Assembly (NCBI RefSeq): GCF_900157375.1
Contig: NZ_LT721901.1
Coordinates: 1,449,606-1,513,605 of the forward strand
Origin: Mycobacterium rhizamassiliense
Lineage (GTDB): Bacteria; Actinomycetota; Actinomycetes; Mycobacteriales; Mycobacteriaceae
Reading direction: 5' to 3'
DNA length: 64,000 bases
Shown here: positions 52,729 to 62,773 of the stretch, in pieces
Layout of the letters: every line of letters starts with the position of its first letter
Numbering within the stretch: position 1 is the first letter of the stretch
Program-made: the position numbers and the translations under genes
Notes under the pieces: generated by a model
Seen by the model: only the letters and a program-made list of their open reading frames with translations
The model's database searches: none
What the model was told of the DNA's origin: nothing

Positions 52729-53967
52729 TCATTTCGTTGCAACGGCTCCGCCCTGTACTTCGCGAAGTGCGGTGCGCAAGCCGCGGCGGCGCCCGGTGGC
52801 AGGGTCGACGCCGAAGCTTTCCCGCAAGCCGTCCCGGATGCGGAATTTCAGTTCCGAATTGGTCTCCGGCGCGTCGTCACTGGTGCCGCTCAGCAGCTTG
52901 TCGGGGAGCGCCAGCTTCAGGATCGTCCAGAACGACTGCCAGTACTGCCGCGGCAGCGAACCCGTCGTGTACGGCAGGTCGTACTTCTCGCACAACTCCT
53001 TGACCCGCACGCTGATCTCGGCGTAGCGGTTGCTCGGCAGGTCCGGGAACAAGTGATGCTCGATCTGGTAGCAGAGGTTGCCGCTCATGAACGCAAGCAC
53101 CGGGCCGGCGTGGAAGTTGGCCGAGGCGAGCATCTGCCGCAGGTACCACTCGCCCTGCGTTTCGTCCTCGAACTCCTCCTGGGTGAATTTCTCTGCTCCG
53201 TCCGGGAAGTGCCCGCAGAAGATGACCATGTACGACCAGTAGTTGCGGATGAGGTTCGCGACCGCGTTCGCGCGCAGCGTGTGCTTCCAGTTCCGTCCGG
53301 CCAGGGCGGGGAACACGACGTAGTCCTTGCCGACCTGCCTGCCGACCTTCTTGCCGATGATGCGTAGGTCTTTACGAACCTCGGCCATCGACTTCTCGTG
53401 TTTGCGGACGTGCGACAGCTCGAGGCCGTGGGCGGCGACGCCCCACTCGAACAGGGTGCCGAGAAGCAGGTTGTAGATCGGGTTCCCGATCATCCACCGC
53501 GCCCACGGTTCGTCGCGGGTGACCCGCATGATCCCGTAGCCCACGTCGTCGTCCATGCCGACCACGTTGGTGTACTTGTGGTGGATGAAGTTATGCGACT
53601 TCTTCCAGTGCGCGCTCGGCGAGGTGGTGTCCCACTCCCACTCGGTCGAGTGAATCTCGGGGTCATTCATCCAGTCCCATTGACCGTGAATGATGTTGTG
53701 CCCCAGCTCCATGTTCTCGATGATCTTGCCGGCGCCCAGCATCGCGGTGCCCGCGATCCAGGCGTACCTGTTTCGGCTCGCCATCAGCACGACCCGGCTG
53801 CCGACCACCAGGGCGCGCTGCAGTTGGATGGCGCGGCGGATGTAGCGGGCGTCGCGCTCGCCGCGGGATTCCTCGATGTCCGTGCGGATCGCGTCGAGTT
53901 CGTGGGCTAACGCATCGACATCCTCGGGGGTGAGGTGCGCGTACTCCTTCACATTGGTGATTGCCAT
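52729..53967 (-). CDS. desA3: DesA3-like acyl-CoA desaturase
   Basis: A 412-residue membrane di-iron desaturase that puts a cis double bond into stearoyl-type acyl-CoA. Three His boxes are clear: MELGHNIIHGQWDW, HNFIHHKYTN and NLCYQIEHHLFPDLPSNRYA. It follows M. tuberculosis DesA3 (Rv3229c) in both ends from memory (MAIT... VEESRGERDARYIRRAI; DPATGRRRGLRTA), but the middle differs enough to suggest a paralogue. AGGAGA overlaps the stop of the reductase gene 9 bp upstream, so the two are one transcript, as Rv3230c-Rv3229c are. Confidence 0.9.
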   Translation of the reverse strand: MAITNVKEYAHLTPEDVDALAHELDAIRTDIEESRGERDARYIRRAIQLQRALVVGSRVVLMASRNRYAWIAGTAMLGAGKIIENMELGHNIIHGQWDWMNDPEIHSTEWEWDTTSPSAHWKKSHNFIHHKYTNVVGMDDDVGYGIMRVTRDEPWARWMIGNPIYNLLLGTLFEWGVAAHGLELSHVRKHEKSMAEVRKDLRIIGKKVGRQVGKDYVVFPALAGRNWKHTLRANAVANLIRNYWSYMVIFCGHFPDGAEKFTQEEFEDETQGEWYLRQMLASANFHAGPVLAFMSGNLCYQIEHHLFPDLPSNRYAEISVRVKELCEKYDLPYTTGSLPRQYWQSFWTILKLALPDKLLSGTSDDAPETNSELKFRIRDGLRESFGVDPATGRRRGLRTALREVQGGAVATK

Positions 53968-53976
53968 GTTTGTCTC

Positions 53977-55107
53977 CTAGATCTTGAGGGTGCAGTCGCC
54001 GGATGCGGTGGACACACAGGTGTTGATGCGGTCGCCCGCTCCGCGTTCGTCGCCGGAGCGAAAGTCGCGGACATGTCCGGATTCCAGTGGCAGCACGCAT
54101 GTTTGGCAGATGCCCATCCGGCAGCCGAACGGCATCTGAATGCCTACCTTCTCGCCCGCCTCCAACAGCGAGGTGGCGCCGTCAATCTCGATCGTTTTGT
54201 CCGAGATAGCGAAAGTCACCGTGCCGCCCTCGCCGCCCTTGTCGGTCCGGTCGATCGTGAAACGCTCGATGTGCAGTTCGTCGTCCAATCCCGCTTCTTG
54301 CCAAACCTTCTCGACGGTGTCGAGCATCTCGCTGGGACCGCACGCCCAGGTTGGCCTGCTCTTCCAGTCCGGGGCGACCTCGTGCAGCTGCTCGAAATCG
54401 AAACGACCGTCCGTACCGGTGAGGTGCAGATGCAGCCGATAGCTGGGGTGGTCTCGCTCCAGCGCCCGCAGCTCGTCGCGGAAGATCACGTCGTCCTCCG
54501 ACGGCGCGGAGTGGACGTGCACGATGTCGGGGGTCTGCCGGCGGCCCGCCAGCGCCCGCAGCATCGCGATCAGCGGGGTGATCCCGCTGCCGGCGCTGAC
54601 GAACAGGATCTTCTCCGGCGGCGGGTCAGGCAGCGCGAACTCACCCTTCGGCGTCGCCAGCCGCACGATCGTTCCGGGCTGCACGCCGTTCACCAGATGC
54701 GACGACAGGAAGCCCTCCGGCGTCGCCTTCACCGTGATCGTGATGTGCCTCGCGTCGCGCTGCGGCACCGAAGTCAGCGAGTAGGAGCGCCAGTGCCACC
54801 GGCCGTCCACGCGTAGCCCGATGCCGACGTACTGGCCCGGCCGGTACTGGCCGGTGAAGCCCCACCCCGGCTTGATCGTCACCGTCGCCGAGTCTTCGGT
54901 CTCCGTCCGCACGTCGACGACTTCGCCGCGAAGCTCGCGCGCGGTCCACAGCGGGTTGAGCATTTTGAGGTAGTCGTCGGGAAGCAACGGAGTCGTCGCG
55001 CGGGCGGCCAACCCGCGCAGGATGTTCACCTTCGGACTGAGCTTCGTCTCGACGTTCTTCGCCGGCTTGATACTCCACGACGCGAGGTCTCGAAACGTCA
55101 TAGGCAT
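53977..55107 (-). CDS. ferredoxin/flavin oxidoreductase partner of desaturase
   Basis: A 376-residue electron-transfer protein like Rv3230c. The FAD-binding barrel has [20 protein letters not shown] with RxYS (RSYSLTSVP), the NAD domain [20 protein letters not shown] and [13 protein letters not shown], and the C-terminal 2Fe-2S ferredoxin domain [20 protein letters not shown] with the last Cys in RINTCVS. It passes NADPH electrons to the desaturase encoded immediately downstream. The upstream spacer to the divergent signalling gene is 240 bp. Confidence 0.93.
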   Translation of the reverse strand: MPMTFRDLASWSIKPAKNVETKLSPKVNILRGLAARATTPLLPDDYLKMLNPLWTARELRGEVVDVRTETEDSATVTIKPGWGFTGQYRPGQYVGIGLRVDGRWHWRSYSLTSVPQRDARHITITVKATPEGFLSSHLVNGVQPGTIVRLATPKGEFALPDPPPEKILFVSAGSGITPLIAMLRALAGRRQTPDIVHVHSAPSEDDVIFRDELRALERDHPSYRLHLHLTGTDGRFDFEQLHEVAPDWKSRPTWACGPSEMLDTVEKVWQEAGLDDELHIERFTIDRTDKGGEGGTVTFAISDKTIEIDGATSLLEAGEKVGIQMPFGCRMGICQTCVLPLESGHVRDFRSGDERGAGDRINTCVSTASGDCTLKI

Positions 55108-55346
55108 CGGGCATCACCCGCCACGGCTAATTTCTCCACATTCGGGCAGTACCCCTGGGTGAAAAGGCTCACACTCGCAATCTGCTGCGGGTCCCTCGGG
55201 CATCCCTTGGCGATGCCTGGCAAAAAGTGTTCGACGAAAACCCGGCGTCGCGAACCAGCTGGGTGGTTCTCTTGACGTAGCGATGCTGACCCGCCAGGTC
55301 GGCATCGTTGCATGTCCCGGGCCAGACGAACGCGAGGGGAGGGTCA

Positions 55347-58300
55347 GTGGTCTTCCGTGCAGACCAGGAGATCGGCCGCGATCTGACTGCGGTCGACTGG
55401 ACGTCGACTCCCCTGGGGCCGGTGGACGGCTGGCCGCAGAGTCTTCGCACGGCGGTGAACATCCTGCTCGCGTCGCGGTTTTCGATGTGGATGGGATGGG
55501 GTCCCGAGCTGACGTTCTTCTGCAACGGCGCGTACCGCCGCGACACTCTGGGCCACAAGTACCCCTGGGCGCTGGGCCGCCCGGCACGTGAAGTGTGGGC
55601 GGAGATCTGGGGCGACATCGGCCCGCGCATCGAGCGCGTCATGTCCACCGGCGAGGCGACGTGGGACGAGGCGCTGCTGCTCATCCTGGAACGGTCGGGC
55701 TACCCCGAGGAGAGCTACCACACCTTCTCCTACAGCCCGCTGCGCGACGAGGAGGCCCGCATCGTCGGCATGCTGTGCGTGGTCAGCGAGGAAACCGACC
55801 GCGTGATCGCCGAGCGCCGGATGGCGACGCTGCGCGAGCTGGGCTCGGATCCCAGCGTGGTGCGCACCGAGCGGCAGATGCTCGACTTCGCCGCCGGCCA
55901 GCTCGCCAAGAATCTCTACGACCTGCCATTCACCCTCACTTACCTGTTCGGCGACGACGGCGACGCCCGCCTTGCCGGGGTCAGCGGCATTGAGCGGGGG
56001 CATCCGGCGGCACCCGAGGTCCTGCCGGGCGACGGCCCTTCGGTGTGGCCGTTGGACAAGGCCGCGCGTGGTGAGGCCGAGCTGATCGATCTCGACGGTG
56101 CTGGACGGCAGCTGCCCACCGGTGCCTGGCCCGAGCCGCCCCGTCAAGCGATCGTCGTCCCGCTGTTGCAGCAGGGCGCCTCGCCGCTCGGGCTTATGGT
56201 CGCCGCGCTGAACCGGCACCGCGGACTCGACGACGGCTACCGCGGATTCGTCGAACTGGTGGCCACGCACATCGCCGCAGGCGTGGGTAGTGCCCGCAGC
56301 TACCACGCTCAACAGCAGCGCGCCGAGGACCTGGCCGAACTCGACCGGGCCAAGACCGCGTTCTTCTCCAACGTCAGCCACGAATTCCGCACCCCGCTCA
56401 CCCTGATCCTCGGGCCGGTCGAGGAATTACGAAGCCGCACAACGGGTATCGACGATCATGCCCGCGAGGAGCTGGAGCTCATCCACCGCAACGGGCTGCG
56501 GCTGGCCAAGCTGGTGAACACGCTGCTGGACTTCTCGCGCATCCAGGCGGGCCGGGTGCGTGCACGATTCGAGCCCGTCGACCTGTCGACGATGACCGGC
56601 GAACTGGCCAGCATCTTCCGCTCCGCGATCGACCAGGCCGGCCTGACGCTCGTCGTGGACTGCCCGCCGCTTGACCCGCCGGTACACCTGGACCGCGAGA
56701 TGTGGGAAAAGGTCGTGCTCAACTTGCTCTCCAACGCGTTGAAGTTCACCTTCGAGGGCACCATCACGGTCCGGGTAAGACGCGAGAACACCGAAGCCGT
56801 TGTCACCGTGGCCGATACCGGCATCGGGGTGCCTACCGCCGAGATCCCCCGGCTCTTCGAACGTTTTCAACGCATCGACTCCGCGCGCTCGCGATCTACC
56901 GAAGGCAGCGGCATCGGGCTCGCTCTGGTCAAGGAGCTCGTCGGGCTGCACGGGGGAACCATCACCGCTGAGAGCGAGGAGGGCACCGGCACCACGTTCA
57001 GCGTGCGGCTGCCCTTCGGGACGGCTCACCTGCCGCCCGATCAGCTCGTCGAACCCCAAGGCGCACAATCGATCGCCGGCGCGATCGCCCAACCGTACGT
57101 GCAAGAGGCCCTGCGCTGGCTTCCGGCGGACGCCACCACCGCGCCGGACACCAGCACCGCGGCCACCATGACGGCGATCACCCCCGCCAACGGCGGCAGC
57201 GAACGCGTCCGCGTGCTGGTTGCCGACGACAACGCCGACATGCGCGACTACCTGTGCCATCTGTTGCGGACCGCGGGCTACGAGGTCGACGAGGTAGCGG
57301 ATGGCCGGCAGGCGCTGGATGCCATTCACGCGCACGCCCCCGATCTGCTGATCAGCGACGTGATGATGCCCGGCCTGGACGGGCTGCAACTGCTCACCGC
57401 GCTGCGGCGCGACCCGCGCACCGCTGCCCTGCCGGTGCTGCTGCTGTCGGCGCGCGCCGGGCCCGCCGCCTCGATCGAGGGCCTGCTGGCCGGCGCCGAC
57501 GACTACCTCGTCAAGCCGTTCGCCGCCGCCGAACTTCTCGCCCGGGCCCGCGCCACCGTCGAACTGGCGCGGCTGCGCAACCGGCACGCCCGATGGCGCA
57601 CCGCACTCGTGGACTCGCTACAGGAAGCGTTCTTCGTCTGCGACGGCCGCGGGGCGGTCATCGAGATCAACGCCGCCTTCGCCGACATCCTCGGCTACGG
57701 CTCGGACGAGTTGCCCTACGAGCCCGACCATCCGTGGTGGCCCGATGCCGGCACCGCCCCCGAGGGTCACCGCCAGGCCGCCGAGGCGTTCGGCGGGCTG
57801 GGGGGTCAGGGCCGCGGCGTCTACACCGTTCCGGTCGCCCACCGCGACGGCCATCGGCTGTGGGTCACGGTCAGCGTCAACAACGCCGCCGACCCCGACT
57901 CCGGGCAGCAGGTGACGGTCGGCACCTTCCGCGACGTCACGGCCGAGCATTACATGGTGCAACGCCAGACGGCGCTGGCCGCTCTCAATCAGCAACTGGC
58001 CCAAGCCGATACGCTCGACGACGCGCTGCACGGGGCGGCCGAGGTGCTGTTGCGGGTCTGGCAGGGCCGCCGCGTCTTGGCGGTGACTTTTCCGACCGCC
58101 GCGGAATCGCTTCCGCCGGGGCTGGTTGGCGCAGGCGCCGCCGTCGAGTGGGCCGACCTGTCGCCGCACCAACGGCAGCTGATCGAGTCGGTGCGCGACG
58201 CCGACCTACTGACCACCGTCACCGGGGAGGCGGGCGAGGCGGGCATCGCGCTGCAGCACCCCCAGGGCGTACTCGTCGTCTGGGTCGAGCTGGCCGAGCA

Positions 58301-59474
58301 ACGGCCATTCACCCAGGAGGACCACACGCTGCTGACCGTGCTGGCCGGCCGACTCGGTCAGGGCCTGCACCGCGTCTACCAGCTGGACTCGCAGCGGGAA
58401 ACCGCTCTGGCCCTGCAGCACGCCATGCTCGACCCGGCGGGCCTGCCCGGCGGCTTCACGGTGCGTTACCACCCCGCAGGACGCCCGCTGCAGGTCGGCG
58501 GCGACTGGTACGACGTCGTCGATCTCGACGACGGACGCGTCGCGCTGATCGTCGGCGACTGTGTCGGTCACGGCCTGGCGGCCGCTACGGTGATGGGCCA
58601 GCTGCGCAGCGCCTGCCGTGCGCTGCTCCTCGAGCAGTCCAGCCCCCGGGCAACGCTCGCGGGCCTGGACCGGTTCGCCGCGCGGCTCTCCGGCGCACGC
58701 TGCACCACCGCGTTCTGCGCGGTGCTCACGCCCAACTCCGGTGAACTCGTCTACTCCAACGCCGGACATCCGCCGCCGATCATGGTCTACGCCGACGGGA
58801 CCAGTGTCCCGCTGGACGGCGGACACGGGCTGCCCCTGGCGCTTCGGCTCGACTGGGTGCGCCCGGAGGCCCGGGTCACCATGCCGGCGCGCTCGACGCT
58901 GCTGCTCTACACCGACGGCCTGGTCGAACGCCGAGGTATCTCGATCGACGACGGGATGGAGCGCGCCGCCGAGCTGGTCCAGGGCGGCCGCTCGCAGTCG
59001 CTCGACGAGGTGGCCGACCACCTGATGGCGCGGCTCGAGCCCGAGGGCGGCTATCTCGACGACGTGGCCATCCTGCTGTACCGGCACCCCGGGCCGTTCC
59101 AGATGACGTTCGCCGCCGACGTCAACCAGCTCGGGCCCAGCCGTGCGGCCCTGCAGAGCTGGCTGAAACGGGCGGGCGTCGACCGCGATCAGATCCTCGA
59201 CGTGCTCATCGCCAGCGGCGAGGCCGTCGCCAACGCCATCGAACACGGGCACCGTGACGGTTCCGTGGGCGGCACCATTTCGATCCAGGCCACCATGCAC
59301 GTCGACCGGCTGCACGTGACCATCTCGGACACCGGCACCTGGAAGGACCCGAGCACGGACGACGAGGTCAGCCGTGGCCGGGGTATCGCCCTGATGAGGG
59401 GCTTAATGGAGCATTTCGCCATTCAGCCGAGCGACACCGGAACTACAGTGCATATGTACACAAGGATCACATGA
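55347..59474 (+). CDS. giant hybrid sensor: PAS-GAF-HK-REC-PAS-GAF-SpoIIE-RsbW
   Basis: A 1375-residue cytosolic protein. In order: PAS-like domain (about 5-140), GAF (165-315), HisKA with phospho-His near 345 ([20 protein letters not shown]), HATPase_c (to ~560; [20 protein letters not shown]), receiver with phospho-Asp near 671 ([20 protein letters not shown]), PAS (745-865), GAF (885-1000), SpoIIE/RsbU PP2C phosphatase (1025-1240; [34 protein letters not shown]) and an RsbW-like ATPase (1255-1370; [16 protein letters not shown]). It combines a phosphorelay with partner switching. GTG 55347 follows GGGGAGGG. It is coupled by ATGA to the STAS gene. Confidence 0.92.
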   Translation: MVFRADQEIGRDLTAVDWTSTPLGPVDGWPQSLRTAVNILLASRFSMWMGWGPELTFFCNGAYRRDTLGHKYPWALGRPAREVWAEIWGDIGPRIERVMSTGEATWDEALLLILERSGYPEESYHTFSYSPLRDEEARIVGMLCVVSEETDRVIAERRMATLRELGSDPSVVRTERQMLDFAAGQLAKNLYDLPFTLTYLFGDDGDARLAGVSGIERGHPAAPEVLPGDGPSVWPLDKAARGEAELIDLDGAGRQLPTGAWPEPPRQAIVVPLLQQGASPLGLMVAALNRHRGLDDGYRGFVELVATHIAAGVGSARSYHAQQQRAEDLAELDRAKTAFFSNVSHEFRTPLTLILGPVEELRSRTTGIDDHAREELELIHRNGLRLAKLVNTLLDFSRIQAGRVRARFEPVDLSTMTGELASIFRSAIDQAGLTLVVDCPPLDPPVHLDREMWEKVVLNLLSNALKFTFEGTITVRVRRENTEAVVTVADTGIGVPTAEIPRLFERFQRIDSARSRSTEGSGIGLALVKELVGLHGGTITAESEEGTGTTFSVRLPFGTAHLPPDQLVEPQGAQSIAGAIAQPYVQEALRWLPADATTAPDTSTAATMTAITPANGGSERVRVLVADDNADMRDYLCHLLRTAGYEVDEVADGRQALDAIHAHAPDLLISDVMMPGLDGLQLLTALRRDPRTAALPVLLLSARAGPAASIEGLLAGADDYLVKPFAAAELLARARATVELARLRNRHARWRTALVDSLQEAFFVCDGRGAVIEINAAFADILGYGSDELPYEPDHPWWPDAGTAPEGHRQAAEAFGGLGGQGRGVYTVPVAHRDGHRLWVTVSVNNAADPDSGQQVTVGTFRDVTAEHYMVQRQTALAALNQQLAQADTLDDALHGAAEVLLRVWQGRRVLAVTFPTAAESLPPGLVGAGAAVEWADLSPHQRQLIESVRDADLLTTVTGEAGEAGIALQHPQGVLVVWVELAEQRPFTQEDHTLLTVLAGRLGQGLHRVYQLDSQRETALALQHAMLDPAGLPGGFTVRYHPAGRPLQVGGDWYDVVDLDDGRVALIVGDCVGHGLAAATVMGQLRSACRALLLEQSSPRATLAGLDRFAARLSGARCTTAFCAVLTPNSGELVYSNAGHPPPIMVYADGTSVPLDGGHGLPLALRLDWVRPEARVTMPARSTLLLYTDGLVERRGISIDDGMERAAELVQGGRSQSLDEVADHLMARLEPEGGYLDDVAILLYRHPGPFQMTFAADVNQLGPSRAALQSWLKRAGVDRDQILDVLIASGEAVANAIEHGHRDGSVGGTISIQATMHVDRLHVTISDTGTWKDPSTDDEVSRGRGIALMRGLMEHFAIQPSDTGTTVHMYTRIT

Positions 59475-59815
59475 TGGCCCCTGCACTGACTCTGAACACC
59501 GACCGTGGCGCCGACGGCACGCCACGGGTGGTCGTGGCGGGCGAGATCGATCTCAGCAATACCGCGGAGCTGACCCGCGCGCTCATCGACGCCAGGGCGG
59601 GCTCCCGCGCGCCGATGACCGTCGACCTCAGCGCGGTCAAGTACATCGACAGCGCCGGCATCAACGTCCTGTTCGATCACGCCGAGGAAATCGACCGGCT
59701 GCACGTCATCGTTCACCCGTTGCTGTTTCGGGTCCTCACGATCAGCGGCCTGAGCAAGATCGCGATCGTCGAATCCGCGGATCCACCGCTGGACGGACAC
59801 GGCCCGGGCTCGTAG
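59471..59815 (+). CDS. STAS domain anti-sigma factor antagonist
   Basis: A 114-residue RsbV/SpoIIAA-like protein: VVVAGEIDLSNTAELTRAL, VDLSAVKYIDSAGINVLFDH. The Ser in YIDSAG is the conserved phospho-site. The kinase would be an anti-sigma (RsbW-like) ATPase and the phosphatase the SpoIIE domain, both present in the coupled upstream protein. Its ATG overlaps that gene's stop. Unphosphorylated, it should bind an anti-sigma factor and free a sigma factor of the SigF type (inference). Confidence 0.9.
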   Translation: MMAPALTLNTDRGADGTPRVVVAGEIDLSNTAELTRALIDARAGSRAPMTVDLSAVKYIDSAGINVLFDHAEEIDRLHVIVHPLLFRVLTISGLSKIAIVESADPPLDGHGPGS

Positions 59816-59825
59816 CTTTCCATGG

Positions 59826-60896
59826 CTAGGCGCCGACGGTGTGGTGAACCTGGTTCCCGCCGCGCCGCTTAGCGGAATACATTGCGCCGTCGGCGATTTC
59901 GATCAACTCTTCCACCAGCCATACCGCGTCGGGCCCAGCCAGGCGGTGAATCTCGGTGCTCGCGGTGCCGATGCTGGCCGTGATCTTCGGGATGAGTTCG
60001 GCCACGGCGCTGCAGAATTGCGCGGTCAGCGGTCGCACGTCCGGCGTCACGGTCGTCATCGCAACCAGGAACTCCTCGCCACCGGCACGGCAGACTACCG
60101 CATCGGCGGGGGCGTGCTCGTGCAGCAGTTCGGCCACCGCCCGCAGGACGCGGTCGCCGGTGACGTGACCGTGCGTGTCGTTGATGCGCTTGAAGTTGTC
60201 GAGGTCGACCATCACGACCGCGAGATGAGCGTGGGCCGGCAGCGGATTCGCCAGCCGATTACTGACCGCGTCGGTGAAGGCCCGCCGGTTCAGCAGCCCG
60301 GTGAGCGCGTCCTTTTCCGACCGCTCGACATACATGCCCATCGTCTTCGCCATTCCCCAAATGCCCAGGGGCACGGTGATATTCAGGAATACATTGATCC
60401 AGAACGCGGAGGCCGCCGTGGCCAGGTTGACCTCATGCGCCAACCGGAACACCGCGGTGGCGGCGACCGCCAAAGCCACCGCGCCATTGAACAGCAGCAG
60501 CTTGGGGCCGTGGAAGAACGCGATGTAGCCGCCGGGGATTGCCATCGCGGTGGCGGCGAGGGCGGCGAGGGCGGCGGTCGGTTGCACCAGGCTCCACCCG
60601 CCGACACCCAACGCGCCCAGCGTCACGCCGACGTGGGACTGCAGGCGAGTGGGCCAGCGCGTCACCAACAAAGCCGTCACTGCGAGGGTGATGGTGGCGG
60701 CAACGACGCCGATGGTCAGCTCGACGGCGCTTGGATCGCCCTGGCTCGGCAACACCGTCAGCGGTACCAACGCCGACGAACCAGCGAGGGCGGCTAGACC
60801 CATCCGCGCCGAACGCAGCATTCCGCGTTGCTGCAGGAACGCGGTGATCCACTCGTACTGATCGGGTTGGACCCACCACGTCTTCAGCCACGACAT
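59826..60896 (-). CDS. membrane diguanylate cyclase (GGDEF)
   Basis: A 356-residue protein with about six TM helices (residues 25-185) and a C-terminal GGDEF domain. SEKDALTGLLNRRAFTDAV is the domain start, MVDLDNFKRINDTHGHVTGD the metal site and VVCRAGGEEFLVAM the active loop (GGEEF, competent). No RxxD inhibitory site precedes it. It makes c-di-GMP from GTP. It converges on the STAS gene with 10 bp between stops, so it is next to, and perhaps functionally tied to, the signalling cassette. Mycobacteria carry few such enzymes. Confidence 0.92.
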   Translation of the reverse strand: MSWLKTWWVQPDQYEWITAFLQQRGMLRSARMGLAALAGSSALVPLTVLPSQGDPSAVELTIGVVAATITLAVTALLVTRWPTRLQSHVGVTLGALGVGGWSLVQPTAALAALAATAMAIPGGYIAFFHGPKLLLFNGAVALAVAATAVFRLAHEVNLATAASAFWINVFLNITVPLGIWGMAKTMGMYVERSEKDALTGLLNRRAFTDAVSNRLANPLPAHAHLAVVMVDLDNFKRINDTHGHVTGDRVLRAVAELLHEHAPADAVVCRAGGEEFLVAMTTVTPDVRPLTAQFCSAVAELIPKITASIGTASTEIHRLAGPDAVWLVEELIEIADGAMYSAKRRGGNQVHHTVGA

Positions 60897-60925
60897 CGGT
60901 CAGCGGACCCCCGCGGCGCGGTGGA

Positions 60926-60982
60926 CCGATTCGGCAGTGCCGGGCGCACACGGATGCGCCGGACGTACTTCCACCGAATCGG
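60926..60982. promoter_or_regulatory. pair of CCGAwTCGG palindromes upstream of the GGDEF gene
   Basis: CCGATTCGG (60926-60934) and CCGAATCGG (60974-60982) are inverse copies of the same 9-bp palindrome, 48 bp apart, upstream of the diguanylate cyclase start. Spacing and repetition suggest a two-site operator. Confidence 0.35.
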
Positions 60983-61063
60983 CACCCTTCATGACCCGCC
61001 CCGACCCTATTTTGCGCGTGTACAAAAATGGTACTCCGCTGGTAGGGCGGATTTGCGCGGGCG

Positions 61064-61078
61064 GCGCGCCGAGCGCGC
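61064..61078 (-). terminator. GC hairpin after the cellulase gene
   Basis: GCGCGC-CGA-GCGCGC, a perfect 6-bp GC stem starting 2 bp past the cellulase stop. No T-tract, as usual here. Confidence 0.45.
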
Positions 61079-61080
61079 TA

Positions 61081-62070
61081 CTAACCCGCCCGGTGGGCCA
61101 GGTCGATGGCGTACTGATTCACGAAGGTGCCCGCCGGCGGATCGCCCTTGCCGCACGACCCGTCGGATTCACCAGGACGCTTGATCCATAGGTAGGCGTC
61201 GGCGTGTGCGCCCGCGGTGTTCGCGGTCGGCGGCGGCCCCAGCGCCCGGCCGCTGGGGTTGCACCAGTTGAGTTCGGCGTCGGGCGCGGGGCCGGCGCCG
61301 TTGCGCGACGTGTCCACCACGTAGTGCGCGCCGTTTGTCAGGCCCGAAATCGCTTCGCCGTAACCGATTTCGTCGTCGGTGGTGAAGAAGTTCGCGGTAT
61401 TGACGCTGAAGCCCCGCGCGTGGCCCACCCCAGCCTGGTTGAGCCGGGCGGCCATGTCCTCGGCGCTGTGCCAGCGCAGGTGGCCGGCGTCGACGTACAC
61501 GGCCGCGTTGGGGTCGCGGGTCAGCGTGTCGACGGCGTAGCGAATCAGGTCGAAGCGCTCCTGGCGCGCGTCGCCCGACAGACAGTCGGCCATCGCCAGC
61601 GCATCGGGTTCGACGACGATCGCCACCCGCGAGGCGCCCACGCCGGCCGCGATGCCGTCGATCCACGAGCGGTAGGCGTCGCCCGACCCCATGCCGCCCG
61701 CGGCGAAGCTGCCGCAGTCGCGGTGCGGGATTCCGTAGAGCGTCAGGACCGGGATCGCACCGGCGGCGTTCGCGTCGCCGACATACTTCCCGCCCGTGCC
61801 CGCCGAGCCGCCCGGGACGATCCAGTACGCCTGGGGCGTGTTGGCGATGGCCGTCAGCTCGGGGCTCGGCGGGTCGGCGCTCTGCGCGGCGCGCATGGCC
61901 GCCGACCCGGGGTTGACGTAGAACGGCGCTCCGGCCAACGGGTTACCGTCGCTGGCCAGGCGCACCGCCGGGGCGGGCCCCACCTGCAGCGTGCCCAGGC
62001 ATGCAACGACGGCAGCGGTCAGGACGGGCGCGATCCACCGCGCGAGCGCGCGAGCAGCTGAGGACATCAC
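61081..62070 (-). CDS. celA1: GH6 endoglucanase/cellobiohydrolase
   Basis: A 329-residue secreted glycoside hydrolase family 6 enzyme that cuts beta-1,4-glucan by inversion. The N-terminal signal (RWIAPVLTAAVVACLGTL) ends near AVRLA. GH6 blocks: FYVNPGSAAMRAA, IPVLTLYGIPHRDCGSFAAG (first catalytic-region Asp), RVAIVVEPDALAMADCLSGD (catalytic-acid region), VYVDAGHLRWHSAEDMAARL and HYVVDTSRNGAGPAPDAELN plus AYLWIKRPGESDGSCG. It resembles M. tuberculosis CelA1 (Rv0062) but lacks its C-terminal extra. Mycobacteria use it on biofilm cellulose, by report. Confidence 0.9.
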   Translation of the reverse strand: MMSSAARALARWIAPVLTAAVVACLGTLQVGPAPAVRLASDGNPLAGAPFYVNPGSAAMRAAQSADPPSPELTAIANTPQAYWIVPGGSAGTGGKYVGDANAAGAIPVLTLYGIPHRDCGSFAAGGMGSGDAYRSWIDGIAAGVGASRVAIVVEPDALAMADCLSGDARQERFDLIRYAVDTLTRDPNAAVYVDAGHLRWHSAEDMAARLNQAGVGHARGFSVNTANFFTTDDEIGYGEAISGLTNGAHYVVDTSRNGAGPAPDAELNWCNPSGRALGPPPTANTAGAHADAYLWIKRPGESDGSCGKGDPPAGTFVNQYAIDLAHRAG

Positions 62071-62121
62071 TCAGGCAAATTAGCGCCTCGCGGAATCGGG
62101 GGCGAATCGCGGGTGGTCAGT

Positions 62122-62697
62122 TCAGCGTCTACTGAAGGGGTGCGGCCGCCACATGCGCGCGACCAGTAGCAGCGGGACGACCATGTAGGGCACGTTGAAC
62201 ATCAGCACTCTCGGCACATCGGTGAACGTGTAATCAAAGCCGGTGTACGCGGCGCCGCAGACCGTCTTGAACAACGGAGCATCCCCGGCGAATCCGACAA
62301 CGAGCACGAGAAACGTTGTCTCCACGACCATTCCCGCATAGAAGACCGCAGGTAGCCGAATCCAGTCACGCCCCCTGACGAAGGCGTAGACCAGCACGAC
62401 GTAAAACGAGCCGAATACCAGCGCCGAGACCCCCGCACTGGCCTGCATGAAACGAGGATTGGTTACCAGCAGCGGGTCGGCACCCTCGGCGTAGACGTGA
62501 TAGACGAGCCGGGCCAAGAAGTAATGCGAATTCGGATCCGGCCTGAAGAGCAGATTGACCAGGTCACCGGAGAACGATGTCGACGCGAACAGAATGAACG
62601 CCGCGATGAAGAACCAGTCGTAGCGCCGTTCGCTGAGCGGCGTGGGCTCGCGCCCATGCGTGACCGCATCATCAGACGCAGGGGAAGAAACCGTCAT
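62122..62697 (-). CDS. multi-pass membrane protein of unknown function
   Basis: A 191-residue protein with four TM spans: YDWFFIAAFILFASTSFSGD, SALVFGSFYVVLVYAFV, AVFYAGMVVETTFLVLVVGF and MFNVPYMVVPLLLVARMW. The span order and early Asp in the first helix resemble EXPERA/emopamil-binding-like proteins, but I would not assign it. A short palindrome GTAAGCCTTAC (62729-62739) is 32 bp upstream. The cellulase gene follows 51 bp later on the same strand. Confidence 0.75.
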   Translation of the reverse strand: MTVSSPASDDAVTHGREPTPLSERRYDWFFIAAFILFASTSFSGDLVNLLFRPDPNSHYFLARLVYHVYAEGADPLLVTNPRFMQASAGVSALVFGSFYVVLVYAFVRGRDWIRLPAVFYAGMVVETTFLVLVVGFAGDAPLFKTVCGAAYTGFDYTFTDVPRVLMFNVPYMVVPLLLVARMWRPHPFSRR

Positions 62698-62728
62698 GCG
62701 CCGATGTTAGACCGTAATTGCCCTTGCC

Positions 62729-62739
62729 GTAAGCCTTAC
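62729..62739. promoter_or_regulatory. palindrome upstream of the 191-residue membrane protein
   Basis: GTAAGCCTTAC is a perfect 11-bp palindrome 32 bp before the start at 62697. Confidence 0.3.
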
Positions 62740-62757
62740 AGTTGGCGCGTCATTATC

Positions 62758-62771
62758 GGCGTCAAGACGCC
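62758..62771 (-). terminator. hairpin after the SdpI-like gene
   Basis: GGCGTC-AA-GACGCC is a perfect stem starting 2 bp past the stop at 62774. Confidence 0.45.
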
Positions 62772-62773
62772 TC

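Noticed and set aside
55308..55346. Longer start of the giant signalling protein
   Set aside because: That start would be TTG without a ribosome site, while GTG 55347 follows GGGGAGGG.
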